The notes below the pieces were generated by a model that ran no database searches, was not told the origin of the DNA, and saw nothing but the letters and a program-made list of their open reading frames with translations. Below are positions 11,373 to 20,700 of a stretch of DNA of 64,000 nt, piece by piece. The stretch is from Porticoccaceae bacterium (GTDB lineage Bacteria > Pseudomonadota > Gammaproteobacteria > Pseudomonadales > Porticoccaceae), in assembly GCA_012960115.1 (NCBI GenBank), contig DUBX01000014.1:64452-128451 (forward strand), read 5' to 3'. The translations under genes and the position numbers were made by a program. Position 1 is the stretch's first letter; each line of letters starts with the position of its first letter.

Positions 11373-13120
11373 CGGTCAACATCCGCCATCACAAAATCGA
11401 TACTGGCAATAATGGCTATCAAATCAGGGATCATTAGGCCGTTACTAATCAGCGGTATTTGCTGTAAGTGAGGAAAAGAAGGGGTTCGGATACGGGTTCT
11501 GTATGAGTTAGTGCCGCCATCGCTAATTAGGTGATAACTATTGATCCCTTTGGTGGCCTCAATCATTACCGAGGCCTCTCCTGCGGGCACCACAGGCCCC
11601 CAGCTAACATTAAGAAAATGATGTATAAGAGTTTCAATATCTTCCATTGTTCGCTCTTTGGGCGGTGGGGTGGTGAGTCGATGATCGCTCTTATAGGGTC
11701 CGCCGGGCATGTTATCAAGGCACTGCCGAATAATACGTAAGCTCTGACGCATCTCTTCAATACGCAACTCAGCACGGTCATAACAATCACCGTTATGTGA
11801 AATCGGCACATCAAAGTCGAACTGATCATATCCACCGTAAGGGCGTTTTTTACGCACATCCCAATCACAACCCGTGGCCCGCAATCCTGGACCAGTAATC
11901 CCCCAGTCAATGGCTTCTTGCTGGGTATAAACACCAATACCGACTGTACGATCTTTAAGCATCTTGTTCTGCATGGCCATCTTGTCGTAATGATCCAGGC
12001 GAGCTGGTAAAAAGTCGATAAAGTCACGAATCAACGTATCCCAACCCTCAGGGAGGTCCTGAGCAACACCACCAATACGGAACCATGCTGGGTGCATACG
12101 TCCACCGGTAATCGCCTCAATAATTCCGAACAATCGCTCACGGTCAGCGAACATATAAAACACAGGAGACATTTGGCCTACGTCTTGAACAAAAGTCCCA
12201 TAAAACACTAGGTGACTAGAAATCCTGAACAGCTCAGACAACATAATACGAATAATCTTGGCCCGTTCTGGCACCACTACGCCCCCGAGCATTTCCACTG
12301 ATTGAATGTAGGCTAGGTTATTCATAACCCCGCCAAGATAATCAATTCGGTCTGTGTAGGGAATGTAGGTGTGCCATGTTTGGCGTTCGCCCATCTTTTC
12401 AGCACCGCGATGGTGATAACCAATATCGGGGACCGAATCAATAATCACCTCGCCATCTAATTGCAGGGCAACCCGAAATACTCCATGGACACTGGGGTGA
12501 TTCGGACCCAGATTGAGGAACATATATTCACTATCTTCAGTAGCCTTTTCCATACCCCATTCTTCAGGGCGAAAACGTAGCGCCTCCTGCTCTTTAGCAA
12601 CCCGTTCAGGCCCCATTTCAAAAGGCGCCATCTCGGTGGCTCGCGCTGGGTGATCTTTGCGTAAGGCATGACCCTCCCACGTCGGCGGCAGCAGAATACG
12701 GTAAAGAGTGGGATGACCATCAAAGACGACACCAAACATGTCCCAGGCCTCTCGCTCATACCAATTGGCATTAGGCCAAATACTAATAATCGTTGGGAGG
12801 TGCAGATCGGACTCAGTCAGCGCCACTTTGATACGAATATCAGCATTGCGCTCCATAGAGAGTAGCTGATAAACAACAGTAAAATCTGAAGCAGGTTGGC
12901 CAGACCGATGTTGCCGTGTGCGCTCATCAATCGCGAACAGATCATAGAGCATTGAAAACTGGGGCTTTAGGAACTGCAAAACGTCAGACAATAGAGACCT
13001 AGGCACCCACAGTGTCAGAATGGAGTCGGCCGTGGCTTGAACAGTAAACTGTTGCTGTCCAAACTGGCGATACAAGGTTTCTTCTACTTGGCTATGAACC
13101 ATGGATTCAGCCGTCTGCAT
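11369..13120 (-). CDS. nuoC: NADH-quinone oxidoreductase subunit C/D fusion
   Basis: 583-aa single ORF covering NuoC ([28 protein letters not shown]) and NuoD ([23 protein letters not shown]). Confidence 0.96.
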   Translation of the reverse strand: MQTAESMVHSQVEETLYRQFGQQQFTVQATADSILTLWVPRSLLSDVLQFLKPQFSMLYDLFAIDERTRQHRSGQPASDFTVVYQLLSMERNADIRIKVALTESDLHLPTIISIWPNANWYEREAWDMFGVVFDGHPTLYRILLPPTWEGHALRKDHPARATEMAPFEMGPERVAKEQEALRFRPEEWGMEKATEDSEYMFLNLGPNHPSVHGVFRVALQLDGEVIIDSVPDIGYHHRGAEKMGERQTWHTYIPYTDRIDYLGGVMNNLAYIQSVEMLGGVVVPERAKIIRIMLSELFRISSHLVFYGTFVQDVGQMSPVFYMFADRERLFGIIEAITGGRMHPAWFRIGGVAQDLPEGWDTLIRDFIDFLPARLDHYDKMAMQNKMLKDRTVGIGVYTQQEAIDWGITGPGLRATGCDWDVRKKRPYGGYDQFDFDVPISHNGDCYDRAELRIEEMRQSLRIIRQCLDNMPGGPYKSDHRLTTPPPKERTMEDIETLIHHFLNVSWGPVVPAGEASVMIEATKGINSYHLISDGGTNSYRTRIRTPSFPHLQQIPLISNGLMIPDLIAIIASIDFVMADVDR

Positions 13121-13148
13121 TTAACCCTCTCAGATTGTTATTGGGACC

Positions 13149-13787
13149 CTATGTTTTCGTCGGTTCCCTTAATTCTGTTGCCTGAATGCGTTGCGCGGTA
13201 AGTTCATCACGCTTGCTGATTTTGGCTGGCTTGACGATCGTTTGATCCCCAGCGGCCCAGGTAATGGGGCGTCGCTCCTTGCCAATCGATTCTTGAAGCA
13301 TTATCAAACCCTGCATGAGAGCCTCTGGGCGTGGCGGACAACCGGGGACATATACATCTACCGGAATAAATTTATCTACACCTTGTACCACAGAATAAAT
13401 ATCGTACATACCGCCCGAATTAGCACATGACCCCATCGAAATAATCCATCGAGGCTCTAACAACTGCTCATAAAGACGTTGAATCACCGGCGCCATTTTC
13501 AAAAAACAGGTCCCTGAAATAACCATTAGATCGGCTTGCCGTGGTGTGGCGCGAATAACCTCAGAACCAAAGCGCGCAATATCATGTCGACTGGTGAAAG
13601 ACGTCGCCATCTCGACATAACAGCACGAGAGGCCAAAATTGAAAGGCCATAATGAATGAGCGCGTCCCCAAGCGATTAAATCCTCAAGCTTGGCAAAAGC
13701 CACATTACGCTTAACCTGCTCTTCAATAAAATCATCACTCTGACCAGCCAAATTACCCTGTTCAGGTCTCGTTAAACTCCAGTCCAT
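13149..13787 (-). CDS. nuoB: NADH-quinone oxidoreductase subunit B
   Basis: [12 protein letters not shown] and [18 protein letters not shown] motifs. Confidence 0.97.
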   Translation of the reverse strand: MDWSLTRPEQGNLAGQSDDFIEEQVKRNVAFAKLEDLIAWGRAHSLWPFNFGLSCCYVEMATSFTSRHDIARFGSEVIRATPRQADLMVISGTCFLKMAPVIQRLYEQLLEPRWIISMGSCANSGGMYDIYSVVQGVDKFIPVDVYVPGCPPRPEALMQGLIMLQESIGKERRPITWAAGDQTIVKPAKISKRDELTAQRIQATELREPTKT

Positions 13788-14206
13788 TATTCCACCTCAG
13801 CCGATTTCAGCGCATCTTTTAATCCAGCGCGCGTTTTGTTACCCCAGTCCAATGCACCGGACCTCCACTCATATACTAGCGCCAAACCAAGGATGGCAAT
13901 AAACACCACCATAGATAAATAGCCTTGCCAACCAAGTTCAAAGAAGGCGATAGCCCATGCAAAAATGAACACGGTTTCCAGATCAAAGATAACAAAGAAA
14001 ATGGCGACCAGATAAAATTCGACTGAAATACGAATTTGCGAGCCACCTACTGAAACAATACCGGACTCAAAAGGATCGTTGGTCGCTGCTTCTCGACGTC
14101 TTTGTCCGAGCAACCAAGAAAGCACCAACATAGTGATTACTAAGAGAATCACCATGACAAAATAAACAGCCAGCGGCCAAATTTCATAAGCGTAAGAATT
14201 AACCAC
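13787..14206 (-). CDS. nuoA: NADH-quinone oxidoreductase subunit A
   Basis: 139-aa [13 protein letters not shown] and [15 protein letters not shown] motifs. Confidence 0.96.
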   Translation of the reverse strand: MVNSYAYEIWPLAVYFVMVILLVITMLVLSWLLGQRRREAATNDPFESGIVSVGGSQIRISVEFYLVAIFFVIFDLETVFIFAWAIAFFELGWQGYLSMVVFIAILGLALVYEWRSGALDWGNKTRAGLKDALKSAEVE

Positions 14207-14601
14207 TAAAACTCCCTATCAATGACATATAGAGACCGAGCAACACTTACAAGGGTAATGATTTTTAAATCAAAAGGGTATTCGACCGTCTGCGATAGAC
14301 GATAAAGAGGGCTGTAAAAAGAATAATCCTTGTACAGTTTTCGCGGCATAAAATACCCCAAACGTAATGGGTTTCTTTCGCCTAACAATAATACCTAGGG
14401 AAGAACCCTTTCTTGTTATTAGATCCAGCGCTTTTAAGGTACCTAACTTGCCCGATTTTGGCAAGCATCCTGAGCCCAAATAAAGTATATTTTTTGTTTA
14501 TATCTATGGTTTAGGTAATAGGCACTACCTGCGTTATAAAAACCGATCAATTAACGACCGCAAAAACGTTTATCTAAGCGAATATCTATAAAGGCACCCA
14601 A

Positions 14602-14635
14602 AGCTAAAAAGCCGGCCCATGGCGGCTTTTTAGCT
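14602..14635 (-). terminator. Perfect inverted repeat, probable intrinsic terminator of the giant protease gene
   Basis: agctaaaaagccg - gcccatgg - cggctttttagct: 13-bp perfect stem, 8-nt loop, T-rich 3' arm, just downstream of the stop at 14652. Confidence 0.85.
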
Positions 14636-14651
14636 GGGTAACCATAATCGA

Positions 14652-14790
14652 TTATCGGTATAGATAACGCCTGCGCATCAAGAGAAGGCCTGCGATCATT
14701 AATAGCAACGGCATTGAAGCATCCGACGAACCGTCAACTGCTACCACACAGCCACCACCTCCACCCGATGAAGGCGTTGGCGCGGGCGGA
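14652..14790 (-). other. C-terminal protein-sorting-like signal (Gly-rich/Cys + TM + Arg cluster)
   Basis: PSSGGGGGCVVAVDGSSDASMPLLLMIAGLLLMRRRYLYR* resembles the GlyGly-CTERM/JDVT-CTERM class of tripartite tails. Confidence 0.65.
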
Positions 14791-17700
14791 GCCGGCGGAC
14801 TGACTACGGTTATTGCTTCAGACGTCAAATTGATTGATTCAGCGCCATTACTCACAGTGACATTGAGGATTGCACTACCCGAGGTGTTGTTCGCCGTGAC
14901 GGTTGCTGTATAGACGCCATCACCCTGCTCGGCGAAGCTGCTGACGGTAACACCTGATAATGAAGCCGTTGCATCGACTGTCATATCCTCAAGTGTCACG
15001 CCTTGTGCATCATAGGCCGTCACGGTCACCGTAGCACTATCGGACCCGTTGGCTGTTATCTCGTTGTCACTTAATGAGACTGTACTGCCATCACTTGGGG
15101 TACCCAGATACTTAACGGCCGCGCCAACGGGATCAACCAGCGTACCATTCGCTTGGCCATCGGCATCATTGGGGCCGCCATCTTCAACTGTCAACTGAAT
15201 ACAATTAGCGCCCTCTGTTAAGCCCTGAATGTAGACCTCACTACCAGGCTCTGGACAAGTTCCGTCGCTAGCAACCACCGAGGCAACGCTGTTAGCAGCA
15301 TCTTCGACAAATAGTTGCCATCCTAATGTTTCATCGACATATTTCTTAACAACATCTCTTGGACCTAGATGGAAGCTAAGGGGCAGAACCAAGGAGTATG
15401 AGTAACCAGGCTCTGCACCCATCAAACGATAGTCAATCAAACCATCAGGAAAGTCATAGTAAGAGTCGCCTGAGACAGACAATTCTTCCTCTGTTAGGCT
15501 CAAGTCATAATCTCCTTGGCTAATCGCTCTGCCTCCTAGACGAATCGAGGTCCCATTTTCTGACTGTATCAGGTTAGTACTATTAACATTTAGTGGGAGC
15601 ATATACAGCTCAGCAATAGCATCTTGATAATCAGGTATTCCATCATGATCGCTGTCTCCCCAACCCTCAGCGGCGTCTGAAACACCGTCACCATCTGTAT
15701 CCTGTTCTACTGCCAGTGGGGTTAGGGTCTCCAACACGGCCATTACGACCGAGTTAGAGAGACTTAACTGTGGGTTACCGTTGTCTCTAACCAAGCCTGA
15801 AACAGTTAAAGCACCTAGATCCAAGGTAGCCGGATCAAAGGTTAGGTTACCCGCTGCGTCAGTAGCGGAATTAGGCAAAGCACTTAAAGCCGCCCCCCAG
15901 TCAAGAGTATGGTTATCAGAGTAGTTACCATCTTTTATGATGGCTGTGATTGTGACCTGCCCTCCATCGCGAGTAATCATAGGTCCAACTGAGTTAGCTT
16001 GACCCGCCCGAAGCTCTAGCATCGGTGGTAAATTTGACTCGCTGATAATAATCTTTTGAGAACTAGCACTGCCTACCACCGCGTTACATATACTAATCAC
16101 TCCACAATCCTCACTAGCAATAAACGTATCGGGGAGAGTAACTGTGATTGTTTCGTCCGACTCGGCAATTGCATCCTGGACGATACTGATCGTCATGCTT
16201 ACCGACCGCCCCTGGTTAATAGTTAGGCTACCCTCTAGATTGGTGGTGTAGTCATCAACTTCGACGGCGGTCCCGGACAATTGCACTGGAATAATGACCG
16301 GGTACTCAGCTGCATCACCGCTTAAACTTACCGAGACCTCATAATCACCCTCTTCCCCAACAGAAAATGGAAGACCAAGACTCACCAAGGGGACCACACT
16401 AAGTAACTGAGTAGCTTGGGATTGATTGCCTAGAGAATCCTCAGCTGACCAAACCACTTCATAGGCGCCTGACTCGAAGGGCCCAGTTAGATTCGATGTT
16501 ACATCTGGATTAGTCGGTGCTCTATCCGTTGCTGTGGCCATTCCTAAGTCAACATCAGTTAAAAAGCCAGTAGCGCTCACGACCATATTTTCTGGTATCA
16601 CTAATACAGGGCCATAATCATCAACACTGACATCAGTGCCGTTGATGTATTCTTGCACGTTGGAGACGCCATCGTTATCCAAATCTTCAGCACCATCGGT
16701 CGAGTCAAATGGATCAAAACCATTGGCGATTTCAAAGTCATCAGGCATACCGTCATTGTCGTCGTCGAGATCATTGATATTTGCAATACCATCACCGTCG
16801 TTATCTGGAAGGATAATGACATCTACGGTTGCGGGGGTACTGTCAAGACGTGCGTCGTTGACCGTGAAACTGAAACTATCCGTCGTCGCATCCGCCACCG
16901 TGCTCGTATAGGTAACCACCTGAGGCATTTCATCACCTATCGCCAGATTCGATATGGTCGCATCGATAATTTGTAACCCAGATCCCTCCGCAATGTAAGC
17001 CGTATTACCATCTACAGACAATGCCACTCCACGAGCAGGCCCCGCGGTACTAAACTCACCCATGGTTCTAGGCGATGCTTTGTCGCTAATATCTATCACT
17101 TGAAGGCTGTAGTAATCTGCCACATAGGCAAAGTTGCCATCTGAGGACAGCGTCAACCCCCATGAATCCCCCTCCGTATCAAAGTTACTTAACAGGTCTG
17201 GATTGGCCGGATCATTAATATCGATAATCTGCAACCCAGAGTAATCATCAGTGACATAGGCCGTTTTACCATCATTAGACAACTGCACCGCTCTAGCTAG
17301 CCCAGGCGTATCCAGTGTACTGACTAGAACCGGATCTGCAGAGTTAGTGATATCAACAATCTCCAAACCAGCGCTATCGACGGCTATGTAGGCGCTGTTT
17401 TCATCAGCTGAAATAGTGACCCCATAGGCTGCGCCTGAGGTAGAAAATGACCCCAATAAATTTGGACTTTGAGGGTTACCAATATCGATTATTTGCAACG
17501 AATGGACGTCTGCCACATAAGCAATTGCTTCATTACTCGATAGAGCTACACCAATGGCGTAACCCTCTGTATCAAATGCACTTAATAGACTCGGATTGGA
17601 ACGGTCACTTACATCGACAATCTGCAGTCCAAATTCTTCATCGGCTACGTAAGCCGTATTGCCATCACCAGAGATGGCCACATTGTAAGCTAATCCATCA

Positions 17701-20700
17701 GTATTGAACGTGCTGAGTACAGCAGGATTTGAGGCATCGCTGATATCAATAATCTGCAAGCCACCCTCGTAATCTGCAACAAATGCGGTATTGCCATCGC
17801 CCGAAATAACCACATTAATGGCTATACTATCAGTGGCAACCGAACCGAGTGAGTTAGGATTAAATACGGTAAAACTCCCCTGGGTAGGCTCAGAATCAAG
17901 ATAATAGGTCAGGTCATCATTCTCTGGATCTGTACCAGATAGCGTGATGCTCGTTGGTATTTTTTCAACCAAAGTAACCGTCTGCGCATTGGCTACTGGC
18001 CCCTCGTTAGGATAATCACCCACATTAATCGCCGCTGTTCCTTGACTACCAGAAACAAGAGTTCGGGTGATAACAATATCTCCTGCGGTTGTCAGCACTG
18101 AAAATTTAGCGCCATTCCAACCATCGCCGTAGGAATCAGACATCCTCAGGGTATAACGCGCATCCCGTAAACAAATCAGCGTATTGAAGGGGGCAATCCC
18201 CTCATACAAAGCTGCACCTGAAGCATCCTCTAAAAACCAACTCACTTCGCCCGGCCAATCACCGGAGGTGACACTGACAAAATAAACGGTCGAAGAACAA
18301 GATGTGATCGCTATGTTTACTGAATCAATTAACGACTGAATTTCTTTTAATTGGTCAAGATTTGTCCCGCCAGCCAATAACTCAATGGCTGTCTGATAGA
18401 CCGTAAGATTATTAGCGTCAACATGGGTAAGTCCAATGATGGCATTTAAATCTGTTACCGTAATCCCACTCGCATCTCCAGAATTAGCAGCCGCCAGTAA
18501 TTGGCTCAAGGCAGCCGTATTGTTGTTGACGGAGTCGCAATCTTCGATAGGATCTACATCAGTGGACCCCACTGAAATTGAAGCTCCAGGCCACCCTGAC
18601 TTTTCGTCGCAGTAACTCACATGGGTTAGAGCTCGATTGCCAAAAAAGCTGTCACTCGCCAAAGAGGGTCTGTCACCCAAAAAGCTCACCGCAAACAACT
18701 TGTTGTATGCAAACGCATTTGTTCCAATAACCGTGACGCTATTGCCGAAAGTCACCGAGGTGAGGACATTTGTTGTAAAGGCATAATTACCAATGGTCGT
18801 GACGCTGTTAGGAATGGTTGCTAAGGTTATACCGCTGTCGGCAAAAGCACCCTCTCCGATCACAGTAACCGCAATTCCGTCAATCGTTTCTGGAATCACC
18901 AAATTAGTGGCACAGGTACCCACGCAACCGGTAATGGTCAGACTTCCATCAAGAAACTCCAGGTAGGTCCAGGTCCCGTCGTTGCTAAGGGAATCCATCC
19001 AAATGTCAACCGCGGCCACATTACTATCAAGAGCGCCATCATTGACTTTAAAGGTAAAGCTATCAGTCGCGGCATCGGCAATGACGTCGTCTGAGGTGTG
19101 GGTGTAGTCAACAGATTGTGGAATAACATCTCCAGCAATAAATACAGTGGGTGCTACATCAATAATTTGAAGACCAATAATGTCATTAGCAACGTAGGCT
19201 TTGGTACCATCAGTAGATAGGGCAACGCCTGAAGCACTTGATGGAATTTCGAAGTTGACACGAAATGATCCCAATAACTTAGGATTTGAAGAACTCTCTA
19301 TGTCGATAATTTGGAGGCCTGAATCGCTATCAGCAATGTACGCCATCTCGCCATCGGCTGCTAGCACAACATCTACGGCAGAGCCCGCGGTATCTAATGA
19401 CCCTAATAAAACTGGCGTAAAGGCATAACTTACATCAATAATCTGCAGTCCTGTAGGTCCATTGGCAAGATAGGCTGTGGCGCCATCAGCTGAAAGAGCC
19501 ACCCCTGACGCCACGTTGTTGGCGAATTCTAATGACCCTATTGAATTAAGGTTGCTAGCGTCACTCACATCGACAATCAGTATTCCAGACTCTCCATTAG
19601 CTACATAAGCTTTGCTACTATCGCTTGACAGCGCTATACCTAATGCCTCGCCACCTGTATTAAATAATCCCCATGAACTCGGATTTGCCGAATCGCTCAC
19701 GCTGACAATATGCAGTCCAGAACTGCCGTCAGCAACATAAGCCTTGGCGCCATCAGCCGACAGTGTTACGTCTGATGCATAACCATTGGTATCAAACGTG
19801 CTTAACAAAGACGGACTAGACGGATCACTCACATCAATAATGTGTAATCCTGAAGGTCCATCAGCAACATAGGCGTAGTTACCTCGTACCGCTACCCCTC
19901 GTGCTTCCCCAGTTGTATCCATGTAGACAGGCATGCCGGGATTAGTAGGGTCCGAAACATCGATAATAGCTAGACCTGAAGCGTAATCCGCTACATAGGC
20001 ATAATCGCTACTAACTGCTACCTCTCTTGCTCCCCCATTTGTATGTGTGTCGCCCAATAAGCTAGGCGCTAAGACACTCAACTGCCCGCGCCCGGGAGCA
20101 TCTACCAAAGAATATGTCAGCGGCTGTTTTTCAGGGTCTATAGCTTCTAAGGCGACTTCGATGGCGTTCTGAGGCGTGGCTTTAGCTGACTGCGGCAATG
20201 CGATAGGAGCTCTGTTAACGTAAGCACCATCTGTACTCATTTCTAACGTAAAGTTATCAAGACTGCCACCATCTCCAGCGTAGATGTCTGTAATTGAGAG
20301 GACCCAATCACCTTGGGTGCTCTGATCATTAAAGGTATCAAGCGATCCTATTTGGGGCCTTAAGGTTCCTGAGACCACTGGGCTCGATAACCCACACTCA
20401 AGGTCAGAACCCTCATCATCGAAAACGGCGTTGATATCAGAACCAGACGAATAGTCTTCGTTCACGCAAACATCTTGCAACAGCGTTATGCTCATTCCAG
20501 TCGGTGAGGTAAGAATAAGCGTAAGCTCGCCAACATAAGTATGACTAACATCCACACCAACATTGACATCCGTAATCACCAAATTTTCCGAGATAGATAT
20601 AGTAGATGAAACAGAAGTAGGTTCATCGGATCTTATCATCACTGGCAAGTTTTGGGCTTGGAACAAGTTAGGTGTAGTAAAGGTATACACGGTACCTGCA

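Noticed and set aside
1331-12865. Many short ORFs antisense or out of frame within the nuo genes (e.g. 1331..1594, 2111..2605, 5986..6357, 10258..10521, 11566..12027)
   Set aside because: They lie opposite or inside strongly conserved nuo genes, have no recognizable family and look like frame shadows of coding sequence.
11369-13120. NuoC/NuoD fusion as a possible frame error or novelty
   Set aside because: Fused NuoCD is well known in gammaproteobacteria.
14206-14479. Two small ORFs upstream of nuoA (60 and 69 aa)
   Set aside because: Low-complexity composition, no recognizable motifs, overlap each other and the probable nuo leader.
16950-20060. Regularly spaced DNA similarity resembling a repeat array
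   Set aside because: Not CRISPR: the periodicity is ~130 bp, degenerate and in frame, explained by LVIVD protein repeats.
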